A DNA stretch of 64,000 nucleotides from CAWKPF01 sp963851415 (GCA_963851415.1 CAWKPF010000002.1:4030001-4094000), one strand, 5' to 3'. Counted from the first letter of the stretch, positions 36,254 through 46,708 are shown. The notes: a model not told the origin generated them from the letters alone. Program-made: numbers and translations.

Positions 36254-36282
36254 TTTAAAAAGGGAGCTTTCTTGCTTATAAT
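36254..36282 (+). promoter_or_regulatory. Probable sigma-70 promoter of the moxR operon
   Basis: TTTAAA (36254-36259, 4 of 6 matches to the -35 box) and a perfect TATAAT (36277-36282) are 17 bases apart, in an AT-rich island 83 bases before the moxR ATG. This is one of the clearest promoter matches in the window. Confidence 0.6.
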
Positions 36283-36364
36283 GATCTTTCGATCTCGCGG
36301 AGCCGCGGCGTCATTCGGTCGGCCCGGGCTCTGACGAATCTCAGGCAAGGAGGCCCTGCGCGCC

Positions 36365-37333
<969 letters not shown>

Positions 37334-37356
37334 GAGGGCTTCGCAAGGAGAACCCA

Positions 37357-38451
37357 TTGAGAGTGAACGTGGCGCGCTATCGACGCCCGCTCTCCGGATT
37401 CCCCGGCCTCCAACTCACCCGGGTGGGCGTATGGACGGTTCTGTTCACCGCGCTGATTGCACTGGCGGCGACCAACACCGGTAACAACGCTCTCTACATG
37501 GTCTTCGCGGCGCTCCTCGCCCTCCTGGTCCTGGCGGGACTCTCGGCGCGCATCAACCTGGCTCGACTCGTCGTCGAGGTCGAGGCTCCCGCCGAGGTCT
37601 TCGCCAATCGCCCCTGCTCACTCCTCTTGAAGGGGCGCAATCAGAGCTACCTGTTGCCGAGCTGGCTGGTCCAGGTGTCGGTCGATTCCTCGCCCGGAGT
37701 GCTGCTCGCTCACCTGCCACGTCGCTCGCTGACCCCGCGATCGCCGGTCGAAGTGACGTGCGAGCTGCTGTTGTCGAGGCGGGGTGTGCATCGGTTGGAG
37801 TGGCTTCACCTCTCGACCCTGTTCCCGTTCGGTCTGATGCAAGCCACTCGTCGACTCCCCCTGCGTCTCGAGGTTCTGGTGTACCCCGAGGTCTTTCCCG
37901 CAGCTACGAACGAGCCCGCACGACAGCGGCGAAGCGGAGAAGAATCCTCGCTTCTCAGGGGGTTCGGTTTCGAGCTCTGGGGTCTTCGGGAGATGCGCCC
38001 GGGGGACGACCCCAGGGGCATCCACTGGAAGCAGACGGCCAGGACCGGGGGCTACATCTTCCAGGAGCGCCAGGCCGAGCAGAGCCGTCGGGTGGCGATC
38101 ATGCTGGACAACGCCACCGGAACCCTCGACGAGGAGCAGCGGTCCCGCTTCGAGAGGCTGGTCAGCGAAGCCGCGACGATGGCTCTCGAGTTCCTCGGCC
38201 GTGGCTACGAAGTCGAGCTGGTGACCCGCGACTGCACCCTCCCGGCGCGTGCTGGCCGAGCCCAGCGCAGACGGATCCTGGACGCGCTCGCTCGACTCGA
38301 GACGCTCCCCATCGCGTCGTCGGCGTTGTCGGGGAGTGACGGCACCCCGGAGTTGCGCCTCGCTCTGCACCCGCTGGATCGGGAGGCCCCTCGACCCGAG
38401 GATGGGCTGGCCCCGGAGATCGGCCCCGGGGTGGCGGAGGTGGCAGGGTGA
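37357..38451 (+). CDS. DUF58-domain membrane protein
   Basis: About 364 residues. Two adjacent membrane helices (VWTVLFTALIALAAT and ALYMVFAALLALLVLAGLSA) are followed by a periplasmic or cytosolic beta-rich part and the DUF58 domain, with the signature LREMRPGDDPRGIHWKQTAR. DUF58 proteins work with MoxR ATPases; the exact activity is not settled. The TTG start at 37357 is chosen because AAGGAG (37345-37350) precedes it by 6 bases. GTG 37363 is possible, and an upstream TTG at 37330 overlapping the moxR stop has no ribosome site. Confidence 0.85.
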   Translation: MRVNVARYRRPLSGFPGLQLTRVGVWTVLFTALIALAATNTGNNALYMVFAALLALLVLAGLSARINLARLVVEVEAPAEVFANRPCSLLLKGRNQSYLLPSWLVQVSVDSSPGVLLAHLPRRSLTPRSPVEVTCELLLSRRGVHRLEWLHLSTLFPFGLMQATRRLPLRLEVLVYPEVFPAATNEPARQRRSGEESSLLRGFGFELWGLREMRPGDDPRGIHWKQTARTGGYIFQERQAEQSRRVAIMLDNATGTLDEEQRSRFERLVSEAATMALEFLGRGYEVELVTRDCTLPARAGRAQRRRILDALARLETLPIASSALSGSDGTPELRLALHPLDREAPRPEDGLAPEIGPGVAEVAG

Positions 38452-40556
38452 TCGCACAGCGCCAGAAGCGGCTCCTGCTCGGTCTGCTCGCGGCGGTAGC
38501 CCCGCTCCCCCTGCCGTTCAACGAGCCCAGGCCGCAGGGGGTCGTGGGAATGGGCTACCTGGCCGCCTATCTGGCATTCGTGGTCTATTTCTTCGTCCGT
38601 GCCTACCGCGATCGAGTGCCTGAGCTTCGACTGTGGCAGGTGAACCTGCTCGGTCTGCTCTACGTTCCCTATCTGATTCTCGACGTCACACTGCTCTGGC
38701 AGGGCAACCTGGTCCGCCCGATGATGCATCTCGCCCTTTTTGCCGTGGCGGTGAAGCTGTGGTCGATGCGAGACGATCGTGACAAGTGGCAGGTGCTGCT
38801 GGGTGTCTTCTTCATCTTCCTCACCTCCATGGCCACCAGCACCCATCCCTCGATCGTCCTCTACCTGGTGGTGTTCGCTGCGCTGGCGCTTCTCCTGCTG
38901 ACCCGGTTCACCTACTTCCATCTGCAGGGCCTCGAGTCCGCGCGTGGGCGTTTGATTCTCGGGCCGCGCTCGATCAAGCGTTACGTGTTGGGGTTCACGA
39001 TCCTGGCTGCCATGGCCGCCGTCCCGATCTTCGTCCTGCTGCCGCGGCTTCGTGACCCCTTTCTCCTCGGCGGAGGCCAGGGATCGGGAGGCAACTACGG
39101 TACCGGCTTCAGCGACCAGGTGACTCTCGATGTGATCGGCAACATTCGGACCAGCCGTGAAGTGGCTCTGCGTGCCCAGGTGGAGAACGAGGACGCCGTG
39201 GGTGAGTTCAGACTCAAGGGTGCCACCTACGATCGGTACGTTGGCCGGAGCTGGATCCAGAGCTCGGTCTACCGGGTCGAGTCGCCGATGCAGGGCGTGT
39301 ACCGACTGAACGAGGGGGAGGCGGTCAACACCATGAAGATCTGGCTGCAGCCGCTGCGCGCGCGCAGCCTCATCCTCCCGGTGGAGACCCTCTCGCTGGA
39401 TCTGGACGTGCCGGTACTACAGCGAGACTACGGCGGCGCGCTCTCGCTCTTCTATCAGCCGCGGGAGACTCTCGAGTACTCGGTTGACCTGGCTGCCGGT
39501 CAGTTCCTTGCCGGCCGCCCGGCCGATCCGTCGGATGCGGAAGACTTCAGCCTCAACGAAGTGGGGTTCTCGGAGAGGATCCGAGCGCTGGCTGTCGAGG
39601 TCGCCGGAGAGGGCACTGTCGAAGAGCAGGCCCGACGCATCGAGAGCCACCTGATCTCGGAGTACGAGTACACGCTCGACTTCCTGCGACGCTCCGCAGA
39701 GCAGCCGATCGAGGACTTCCTCTTCACCTACAGGAGCGGACACTGCGAGTACTTCGCGTCGTCGATGGTCCTGATGCTGCGCTCGATCGGAATTCCAGCT
39801 CGCTTCGTGACGGGCTTCCTGGGCGCCGAGTACAACCCCCTCGAGGGCTACTACGTGGTCCGCCAGAGCAATGCCCACGCCTGGGTAGAAGCGTACCTTC
39901 CCGAGATCGGTTGGCGGACCTTCGACCCGACACCCCCTTCCGGGCGGCCGACGGCCGAGATGCCGTCTCTCGGCCTCCTGCTGCGGCAATCGTGGGACTT
40001 CGTCGTCTTCCGCTGGGACCGCTACATCATCGCCTTCACCGCGGAGGACCAGGCTCGAATCCTGGCTCGGTGGCGTCAGCGTCTAGCGGACTGGTGGCAG
40101 GGAAGAGGCGAGAACGTCGATGTCGCCGACGGTCCGGCTCCGGCGGAACCGCCCGCTGCCCCGACACGCCGACTCTCTCCGTGGCTCACACTGCTGGTGG
40201 GGTTGGTTCTGACGGCGCTCCTGGGCTTCGGCGCGTGGCAAACCCGGCCTTCCCCCAGCGCTCGGCGAGCCTGGGTCCTGCTTCGTCATCGTGCTCGACG
40301 CAGTGGGGTGACCCTCGACGGCTCCACGCCGCCGCGCGAAGCGCGTCTTCGCATGGTGGCTCGCTACCCGACGCTCGCGACTCCGTCCGGCCGGTTGCTG
40401 GAGTTGTATCTGCGCGAGAGCTTCAGGGGGGATCTCCTGAAGGAGACAGAGCGTGAGGAAGTCGTGCAGGCCCTCAGCGAGGCTCGGGAGACTCTTCGGG
40501 AGGCGTCGCGACGTCGAGACTCGGGGCGTCCCAAGCTCCTGCGCCGAGCTTCGTAG
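38448..40556 (+). CDS. Membrane protein with transglutaminase-like domain
   Basis: 702-residue protein with an N-terminal set of about six helices (DUF3488-like, residues 10-205), an external transglutaminase-like cysteine domain (about 385-510), another helix (LTLLVGLVLTALLGFGAW) and a charged C-terminal tail. The catalytic triad is visible as Cys in YRSGHCEYFASSMVLMLRS, His in SNAHAWVEAYLPEIGW and Asp in RTFDPTPPSG. The usual partners MoxR and DUF58 precede it; the GTG start overlaps the DUF58 stop (GTGA). Such proteins may be proteases or cross-linking enzymes of the cell surface; the substrate is unknown. Confidence 0.88.
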   Translation: MIAQRQKRLLLGLLAAVAPLPLPFNEPRPQGVVGMGYLAAYLAFVVYFFVRAYRDRVPELRLWQVNLLGLLYVPYLILDVTLLWQGNLVRPMMHLALFAVAVKLWSMRDDRDKWQVLLGVFFIFLTSMATSTHPSIVLYLVVFAALALLLLTRFTYFHLQGLESARGRLILGPRSIKRYVLGFTILAAMAAVPIFVLLPRLRDPFLLGGGQGSGGNYGTGFSDQVTLDVIGNIRTSREVALRAQVENEDAVGEFRLKGATYDRYVGRSWIQSSVYRVESPMQGVYRLNEGEAVNTMKIWLQPLRARSLILPVETLSLDLDVPVLQRDYGGALSLFYQPRETLEYSVDLAAGQFLAGRPADPSDAEDFSLNEVGFSERIRALAVEVAGEGTVEEQARRIESHLISEYEYTLDFLRRSAEQPIEDFLFTYRSGHCEYFASSMVLMLRSIGIPARFVTGFLGAEYNPLEGYYVVRQSNAHAWVEAYLPEIGWRTFDPTPPSGRPTAEMPSLGLLLRQSWDFVVFRWDRYIIAFTAEDQARILARWRQRLADWWQGRGENVDVADGPAPAEPPAAPTRRLSPWLTLLVGLVLTALLGFGAWQTRPSPSARRAWVLLRHRARRSGVTLDGSTPPREARLRMVARYPTLATPSGRLLELYLRESFRGDLLKETEREEVVQALSEARETLREASRRRDSGRPKLLRRAS

Positions 40557-41502
40557 CGTCGGAGCCGTTGGCGCGCACGACCCAGGCGCGATCCAGCTCC
40601 ACCCGACCCCCACCCACGGGTGACGTTTGAAGGAGGAGCCAGGCTGGGGAAGGCTCGGCGAGCGGAAGGGGCACTACTACCCGGACTACGTCCGTGTCGA
40701 TCGATCGGAGGAGCTCGCTGCGATCGGCCGTCTCGAGCAGCACCCGCAGGGTCGGCCCCGGGTCCTCCTGCTCCGGGCGAAAGTGCAGGCCGTCGAGGAG
40801 GAGCTCCTGGCCAGGACCGAGCTCGAGGGGCCAGGCTACCTGGATGCCGGCGGGCAGAACGACTCCGCCGCAGCGTGCCTGTGCGGGGGAGAGACGCTCG
40901 CCATGGGTTTCCTGTGGGACGCCCTCGGCGTGCCAGGAGGGCTCGACCAGAGCGAGTCGATCCCAGGCGATGGAGGGACTACGGTCGGGCTGTTCGTGCA
41001 CCCTCGAAGGGCGCAGCACGAGTCGGTTGTTTCCCAGTACCTGGGAGTCCACCGGCACGGGCAGCGCCACGTCGCTCAGAGACTCACCGATCGCCACCGA
41101 GCCCAGCCCGAATCCGTTGAGCTCGATCTCCGCCGAAAGAGTACCGGCGGCGGTCAGGGCAGGATGTGCGAAGGCTCGCGCTCGGAGCTCGAATGGCCGG
41201 CGCTCCAGAAGGAATATCTCGAGGATCGATTCAGGCCCCTGGCTCCAGGCGAAGGTCGTCCCGTCGGCCCTCCGCTCGTTCCACGACCAGCCGCCGAGCA
41301 TGGACGCTCGCGCCTGCGGGGCTCCGACATCGAAGGTGCGTCGCTCGTGGCGCTGCTCGGCGATCGGGAGGGAGTGTGACAGGTCGTAGAGGCGGTTCTC
41401 GACCGGTTCGCGGCCCGGACGACCCTCGGTGTGACAGCCGGATGTCGGGAGGGTCGCCAGGAGCGGGAAGAGAGCCCGGAGCAGGAGAGGAACCAGCCGC
41501 AT
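40474..41502 (-). CDS. Lipoprotein of unknown function (sulfatase-associated-type domain)
   Basis: 342-residue predicted lipoprotein with lipobox LLATLPTSGC. The first domain (LYDLSHSLPIAEQRHERR, ASMLGGWSWNERRADGTTFA, ILEIFLLERRPFELRARAFA) resembles a beta-sandwich region I recall ahead of sulfatase domains in some exported proteins; the sulfatase itself is absent. A second similar sandwich appears from about residue 200. Its 3' end overlaps the end of the transglutaminase gene on the other strand by 83 bases. It may bind carbohydrate or modified polysaccharide, but this is only a guess. Confidence 0.68.
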   Translation of the reverse strand: MRLVPLLLRALFPLLATLPTSGCHTEGRPGREPVENRLYDLSHSLPIAEQRHERRTFDVGAPQARASMLGGWSWNERRADGTTFAWSQGPESILEIFLLERRPFELRARAFAHPALTAAGTLSAEIELNGFGLGSVAIGESLSDVALPVPVDSQVLGNNRLVLRPSRVHEQPDRSPSIAWDRLALVEPSWHAEGVPQETHGERLSPAQARCGGVVLPAGIQVAWPLELGPGQELLLDGLHFRPEQEDPGPTLRVLLETADRSELLRSIDTDVVRVVVPLPLAEPSPAWLLLQTSPVGGGRVELDRAWVVRANGSDATKLGAGAWDAPSLDVATPPEESPEPR

Positions 41503-41562
41503 GATGGAGGAGGCTAGCAGGGAAGCGAGTGGAGTCCTGGCGCTGATACCGTTCGCCCTACG

Positions 41563-42711
41563 ATGACCTCGGCTCTACGAATCGGCTTCGACGCCCGAGC
41601 TCTCACCCCGCCTCGCGTGGGTACGGGTGTCTACCTGGGACATCTGCTCGCACGTGCGGCCGAGCTGGCGCCGTCGATCGAGTGGTTGGCCTATGGGTCC
41701 GGGACCCTCCGGCGCATCGATCTTCCTTCGGAACGAATCGAGCCGCGCCCGGCCGCGGGGAGAGGCTCGCGCTGGGGCTCGGTCTGGCTGCAGACGGCTT
41801 TGCCGTCGGCGGCGCGGCGAGATGGGCTCGATCTCTTCTGGGGGCCCAATCAGGTCCTTCCTCTTCGTCTCATCGGGAGCCTGCCGACGCTCGTGACCCT
41901 TCACGATCTGGTGTTTCACCGATATGCCCACACCATGTCGTGGCGCAATCGGCTCACCGTGGCGCCCGTGGTGATGCGTTCTCTACTCGGCGCCGATCGC
42001 GTTCTCGCCGTGTCCGAGACCACGGCGAGGGCCGCGGTCGTGGACCTCGGGCTCCCAGCAGAGAAGGTGAAGGTCGTGCGCAACGGAGTTCGTGCCGACT
42101 TCGCACCGAGTGACCCTTCGAGGTCGCGGTCTCGCGTTGCGCATCGCTTCGGCATCGAAAGGGACTTCGTGCTGTTCGTCGGCACCTTCGAGCCCCGCAA
42201 GAATCTGGGTGCCCTGCTCGATGCCATCGCCTCACTGCGCGATGCTGGCCGTTTCGACGGTCAGCTGGTGCTGGTCGGCGGCTCGGGCTGGAAGAGCGCG
42301 GGTCTCGAGTCCCGCCTGGCCGATCCCGTCTGGCGCAGCACCGTCGTCAGGCCGGGATACGTCGAGCCGGAGGCGCTCCCCGATCTCTATTCGGCGGCTC
42401 GTCTCTTTGTCATGCCCTCGCTCTACGAGGGATTCGGAATCCCGGTGCTCGAGGCGATGGCTTGTGGCACTGCAGTGGTGTGCAGCGATCGAGAGCCGTT
42501 TCGCGAGGTGGCCGGCGATGCGGCGCGGCTGGTTTCACTCGAGCGACCGGGCGACTTGCGTGAAGCGATTGGCGAACTGTGGCTCGATTCCGATCTTCGC
42601 TCGCGACTGGCCGCCAAGGGACCCGAGCGAGCGCGCCTCTTCTCGTGGCGCGACTCTGCACAGCGACTGCTCGAGATCATCGAGCAGGTAGCTGGACGGG
42701 CCGCGGAGTAG
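41563..42711 (+). CDS. GT4-family glycosyltransferase
   Basis: 382-residue GT-B glycosyltransferase of family GT4. The N-terminal domain begins IGFDARALTPPRVGTGVYLG and contains TLVTLHDLVFHRYAHTMSWR. The C-terminal nucleotide-sugar domain has FVLFVGTFEPRKNLGALLDA, LYSAARLFVMPSLYEGFGIP and VLEAMACGTAVVCSD, including the E-x7-E pattern. It adds a sugar to a lipid-linked oligosaccharide; which sugar cannot be told. It is the first of four GT4 enzymes in 7 kb and is divergent from the lipoprotein gene. Confidence 0.92.
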   Translation: MTSALRIGFDARALTPPRVGTGVYLGHLLARAAELAPSIEWLAYGSGTLRRIDLPSERIEPRPAAGRGSRWGSVWLQTALPSAARRDGLDLFWGPNQVLPLRLIGSLPTLVTLHDLVFHRYAHTMSWRNRLTVAPVVMRSLLGADRVLAVSETTARAAVVDLGLPAEKVKVVRNGVRADFAPSDPSRSRSRVAHRFGIERDFVLFVGTFEPRKNLGALLDAIASLRDAGRFDGQLVLVGGSGWKSAGLESRLADPVWRSTVVRPGYVEPEALPDLYSAARLFVMPSLYEGFGIPVLEAMACGTAVVCSDREPFREVAGDAARLVSLERPGDLREAIGELWLDSDLRSRLAAKGPERARLFSWRDSAQRLLEIIEQVAGRAAE

Positions 42712-42775
42712 ACCGGGGCGTGGCCCCCATGGCCTGCGCCGAACCGTCTCCCGTCGTCGTCTTTGCAGCGGGGAG

Positions 42776-44200
42776 CTAGTAGGCGTTCTTGCGCAGACCG
42801 TGGCGCAGGGTCATCCAGAGGATCTTGAAGTCGAGCCCCAGCGTCCAGTTCTGGATGTAGTACAGGTCGTACTGCAGGCGCTTGCGGATCGAGGTGTTGC
42901 CGCGCCACCCATGCACCTGGGCCCAACCCGTGATTCCGGCTTTGACGCGGTGGCGGACCATGTAGTTGGGAATCTTGTGGCGGAATTCATGCACGAACGC
43001 CGGCCGTTCCGGTCGGGGTCCGACAATCGACATCTCTCCCTTGAATACATTCCACAGCTGTGGAAGCTCGTCCAGGGAGGTGCGGCGCAGGAAGCCTCCG
43101 ACCCGTGTGCGACGCGGGTCGTCCTCGACCGCCCAGATCGGGCCGGTGGTCGACTCGGCGTTGACTCGCATCGAGCGGAACTTGAGGATCAGGAAGCTAC
43201 GGCGGTCCAGCCCCATGCGCTCTTGTCGGTAGAAGACCGGGCCGCGGTCTTCCAGCCAGATCAGTGCGGCGACGAACGGCAGCAGCGGTAGCAGTACGGC
43301 CATTGCGACTGCGGAGAGTCCCAGGTCGATGATGCGCTTGACGAGACTGTTCCAACCCTGCAGGGGGACCTGGGTGAGGTTGATGACCGGCGTGCCTTCG
43401 AGCTCTTCGATGGCGGCGCGCAGGGTGGAGTACTGAAAGATGTCGGGCACCAGGCGCACATCCACGCACTCCTGGGAGACCTCCTCCAGGATGCTCTGGG
43501 TCTTGCGGTACGCCTCGAGCGGCAGGGTGATCAAGACCTGATCGACCCGACGATCTTCGATGGTTGCTGCTGCCTCGTCGAGGTTGCCCAGGACCGGCAC
43601 GCCATGGAACGAGAGGCCAGCCTTTCCCGGGTCGTCGTCGAGAAAGCCCACGATCTCGAACCCCATCTCCCGATGGGCCTGGAGCTTCTGGGCCATTCCC
43701 TTGCCGAGGTCCCCGGCGCCGACGATCAGAATGCGCTGGAGGTTGTGCCCACGCCTGCGGAGCTCGCTCAGGAGCATGCGCAGGGAGAGGCGCATGCCCG
43801 AGATCGTGACCAGGCTGGTGACGAAGAACAGTCCGAGAAACGCTCGAGAGTAGGTGAACGGATCGGCGGAGCCCTCGACCGGCGGACGATAGAAGGCCGT
43901 GAAACTGGTGAGGATCACCGTGCCGAGCAGCACCGCGACGGTCAACGTGGCCAGTTCGTCCAGTCGACTGAGACCGCGCCGCGCCTGGTAGAGACCATGA
44001 AAGTAGAAGACCACGGGCCAGACCAGCAGCACCAGTGGCAACAGTCGCAGGTAGGGCCCGAAGGCCGGGATGTCCTTGCGGACCGGTATGACTTCCAGAT
44101 CGAAGCGCAGATACCAGGCGGCGAAGAGGGCGACCGTCATTGCCACGAGATCCCCGGCGAGGAACAGTGTCGCCGTTCGACGATTGCGCTGATGAATCAC
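42776..44200 (-). CDS. Undecaprenyl-phosphate sugar-phosphate transferase (WcaJ/PssY type)
   Basis: 474-residue priming enzyme that puts the first sugar-1-phosphate on undecaprenyl phosphate. Four N-terminal helices (about 10-135) and a CoA-binding-like Rossmann region (RILIVGAGDLGKGMAQKLQA) precede the catalytic bacterial sugar-transferase domain. That domain has GPVFYRQERMGLDRRSFLIL, KFRSMRVNAE, TRVGGFLRRTSLDELPQLWN and GEMSIVGPRPERPAFVHEF. Architecture and length match the exopolysaccharide WcaJ/undecaprenyl-glucose branch. It implies a Wzx/Wzy-dependent polysaccharide; the Wzx and Wzz genes at the left edge could belong to the same pathway. The first sugar is probably glucose or galactose, by family only. 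Confidence 0.93.
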   Translation of the reverse strand: MIHQRNRRTATLFLAGDLVAMTVALFAAWYLRFDLEVIPVRKDIPAFGPYLRLLPLVLLVWPVVFYFHGLYQARRGLSRLDELATLTVAVLLGTVILTSFTAFYRPPVEGSADPFTYSRAFLGLFFVTSLVTISGMRLSLRMLLSELRRRGHNLQRILIVGAGDLGKGMAQKLQAHREMGFEIVGFLDDDPGKAGLSFHGVPVLGNLDEAAATIEDRRVDQVLITLPLEAYRKTQSILEEVSQECVDVRLVPDIFQYSTLRAAIEELEGTPVINLTQVPLQGWNSLVKRIIDLGLSAVAMAVLLPLLPFVAALIWLEDRGPVFYRQERMGLDRRSFLILKFRSMRVNAESTTGPIWAVEDDPRRTRVGGFLRRTSLDELPQLWNVFKGEMSIVGPRPERPAFVHEFRHKIPNYMVRHRVKAGITGWAQVHGWRGNTSIRKRLQYDLYYIQNWTLGLDFKILWMTLRHGLRKNAY

Positions 44201-44339
44201 GTGGGTCCTCCCTCAAGGCAGCCAAGCCATCGCGCCGTCTGGATGGATGCGGCGTTGCACGACCGGTGCGGTTCCCTGCAGCCTGTCGGGCATCACGCCG
44301 TCGAGGAGGGAAGCCTCTCGTGTGGCTCTCGCGCTGAAT

Positions 44340-45563
44340 CTAGCTCAGTCTCGCCGGCTCGTACACCACTCCCGGGGCGGCTCCTCGGTGCTCCGTCTGC
44401 CTCCCCCTCGCGTCCTCGATGGCCTTGGACATCCGCCGCCGAAAGCGATCGGGAGAGAACGCCTCCGCCCGCGCTCTGCGATCCAATGTATTGGATCGCA
44501 GCCTGACGCCCCTGTCAACGGCTCGCATCAACTCGGCAACCTGCTCGGCATGGGGGCGCTCCGTGCTGGCACCGTCTCCGTAGAGCACCCCGTGAGCCTC
44601 CGACTGAACGATGTCGGTGACTCCGCCGTGGCCCAGAGCGACCACCGGCGTGCCACAGGCCAGTGCTTCGACGGCGGCAATGCCGAAGTCCTCGATCCCC
44701 GGTTGCACGAAGCACCGAGCCCCCCGGTACAGCTCTCGCAACTGGGCCCCGTCGACCCTTCCGCGCAGCTCCACTCCCTCTTCGGCCATTCTCTCGAGAC
44801 GACGACGTTCGGGGCCTTCGCCGACGATGATCAGGCGCAATCCCAGCTTGCGGCAGGCTTCGATGGCGAGATCGTGTCGCTTGTAGGGGGCCAACGCGGC
44901 GACGCTCAGCGCGAAGGGCTCGCTCTCGCCTGCCGGCCCCGGCGTGAACCACTCGACGTCGACGGGTGGTGGCACCACGTCCGCTCCTCGCCGGTAGTAG
45001 CGACGAATTCGCTGCGCCACGAAGCGGGAATTGGCCACGAATCGGTCCACGCGGTGGCTGCTGGCGCTGTCCCAGGTGCGCAACGACGAGAGGATCTGTG
45101 CGCGCAGCAGCGCGACCGGCCCCTTGCGGCGAGGAAAGTACAGCGCTTCCTGGTCCCAGGCGTAGCGCATCGGTGTGTGGCAGTAGCAGACGTGAAGGCT
45201 CCCGGGAGCCGGCAGGACGCCTTTGGCCACACAGTGGCTGCTGCTGATCACCAGGTCGTAGGGAGTCAGGTCGAGTTGCTCGGCCGCGGTGGGGAAGAGT
45301 GGAAGGAAGCTCCGATAGTGGCGCTCGAGGAAGGGGAGTCGTTGGAGGTAGCTGGTGTGGATCGGGTGCGATTCGATCTGGGGGCTCACGGAGCCTGGGA
45401 AGTGGAAGAGGGTGTGAATCGGGGCGCCCGGGAACAGGGTGCTCAGCTCTTCGAGAACCTTCTCTCCACCACGCATTCCCGTCAGCCAGTCGTGAACCAG
45501 GGCGACACTCTGATCGGTCGGCACCGACGATCTCTGCGCCGCAGGTGGATGCGAGTCGGTCAT
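44340..45563 (-). CDS. GT4-family glycosyltransferase (WbaZ-like)
   Basis: 407-residue GT4 enzyme like WbaZ-type mannosyltransferases. The N-terminal part has ALVHDWLTGMRGGEKVLEEL and LVISSSHCVAKGVLPAPGSL, then HVCYCHTPMRYAWDQ. The C-terminal part has ALSVAALAPYKRHDLAIEAC, IIVGEGPERRRLERMA and FGIAAVEALACGTPVVALGH. Its start overlaps the stop of the upstream GT4 gene (ATGA), so the two make one unit. Substrate is unknown; mannose is suggested only by family. Confidence 0.9.
   Translation of the reverse strand: MTDSHPPAAQRSSVPTDQSVALVHDWLTGMRGGEKVLEELSTLFPGAPIHTLFHFPGSVSPQIESHPIHTSYLQRLPFLERHYRSFLPLFPTAAEQLDLTPYDLVISSSHCVAKGVLPAPGSLHVCYCHTPMRYAWDQEALYFPRRKGPVALLRAQILSSLRTWDSASSHRVDRFVANSRFVAQRIRRYYRRGADVVPPPVDVEWFTPGPAGESEPFALSVAALAPYKRHDLAIEACRKLGLRLIIVGEGPERRRLERMAEEGVELRGRVDGAQLRELYRGARCFVQPGIEDFGIAAVEALACGTPVVALGHGGVTDIVQSEAHGVLYGDGASTERPHAEQVAELMRAVDRGVRLRSNTLDRRARAEAFSPDRFRRRMSKAIEDARGRQTEHRGAAPGVVYEPARLS
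44475..44500. repeat. 26-base near-perfect palindrome inside the GT4 gene
   Basis: CTGCGATCCAAT (44475-44486) and ATTGGATCGCAG (44489-44500) are exact complements with a 2-base spacer. It lies within the last ~50 codons of the WbaZ-like gene. It could be a protein-binding site or a stable mRNA hairpin near the 3' end. A palindrome this long in coding DNA is unusual, though chance cannot be excluded. Confidence 0.45.
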
Positions 45564-46708
45564 GACGCGGCCTCGAGTCGTGTCTCCTTGTCCTGGCGTA
45601 GCACCCCTTCGTAGATGTCGAGCGTCCTTCGAGCGGTGCGCTCCCAGGTGAAGTCCTGGGCTCGACGCCTTCCCAGCTTGGCCAGTGCGTTGCGGTGGTC
45701 GACGTCGGTCATGCAGTGCGCGATCGCGTGTGCGATCTCCTCCAGGTCGAGCGGGGAGATCATGTGTGCGTAGCCTTCGCCGATCTCCCGCAGGGCTCCG
45801 GTGCTCGATGTGACCACCGGGACTCCCGAGCTCATCGCTTCGACGATCGGTAGGCCGGAGCCTTCGTAGAGGGTCGGGTAGAGAAAGAGCGTTGCGCCCT
45901 GGTAGAGCGCAGGCAGGGCCTCGCTCGCCACGTTGCCGAGCAGGCGAACCTGCTCTCCGATGCCGAGCTGACGGGCGCGTTGCAGTATCTTGAAATCGCT
46001 CCCTTCGCGGGCCCCGATGCAGATCAGTGGGGCATCGATGTCGGCGATGCTGCGCGCACGCGCGTAGGCTTGAACCACTCCGTCGAGATTCTTGTGCGAC
46101 TTCTCTGCATCTCCGACGAAGAGGATGTACGGGCGCTTCAGCTCGAGTGTCTGGAGCTTTCTGCTCAGTTCATCTTCCTGCAGATCCTCTCGGAAACGGG
46201 CAGCGATGCCGTTGTAGACGACGTCGATCTTGCGAGGATCGACGTCGAAGTACTCCATCAGGTCTCTCTTGGTGTACTGGGAGACGGCGATGATCTGCTC
46301 GCCGCGCGAGAGACTCCGACGAATCATCCGCTGAGCGTAGGCAAGAGCGAGTCGATTGGGAAGAAAACTCGGATAGAGAAGATGAACGATGTCGTGAACG
46401 GTAACGACCGTCCGGGCCGCCATGAAGGCCGGCAGGACGTAGTGTGTCGAATGGAACAGGTCGATGGACCTGCGTCTGACGTTCCAGGACAGGCTCGCCA
46501 ACTCGCGAAGCGAATAGCTCGGGCAGCGATCGAGAACGAATTGGAAGTGATCGGGAAGATCTCGCAAGATCTCCTCCTCGGAGGCAACGAAGATCACGTA
46601 GTCGTGGTCCGAGTCGATCTTGGCGAGGTTCTCGACGAGATTGCGAACGTAGCCGCCGACGCCGAAGTCCTTGACTCTCCGCCCATCGATCGCGATCGTC
46701 TTCGGCAC
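45560..46708 (-). CDS. GT4-family glycosyltransferase
   Basis: 382-residue GT4 enzyme. The N-terminal fold starts KTIAIDGRRVKDFGVGGYVR and has IDLFHSTHYVLPAFMAARTV, then TVHDIVHLLYPSFLPNRLAL. The C-terminal domain has PYILFVGDAEKSHKNLDGVV, ATLFLYPTLYEGSGLPIVEA and MSSGVPVVTSSTGALREIG. The GTG start at 46708 is chosen because GAGGAGG lies 5 bases ahead. Longer in-frame starts exist upstream, but their extra residues look non-coding and reach towards the divergent gene at 46824. It overlaps the WbaZ-like gene by ATGA. Confidence 0.88.
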   Translation of the reverse strand: MPKTIAIDGRRVKDFGVGGYVRNLVENLAKIDSDHDYVIFVASEEEILRDLPDHFQFVLDRCPSYSLRELASLSWNVRRRSIDLFHSTHYVLPAFMAARTVVTVHDIVHLLYPSFLPNRLALAYAQRMIRRSLSRGEQIIAVSQYTKRDLMEYFDVDPRKIDVVYNGIAARFREDLQEDELSRKLQTLELKRPYILFVGDAEKSHKNLDGVVQAYARARSIADIDAPLICIGAREGSDFKILQRARQLGIGEQVRLLGNVASEALPALYQGATLFLYPTLYEGSGLPIVEAMSSGVPVVTSSTGALREIGEGYAHMISPLDLEEIAHAIAHCMTDVDHRNALAKLGRRRAQDFTWERTARRTLDIYEGVLRQDKETRLEAAS

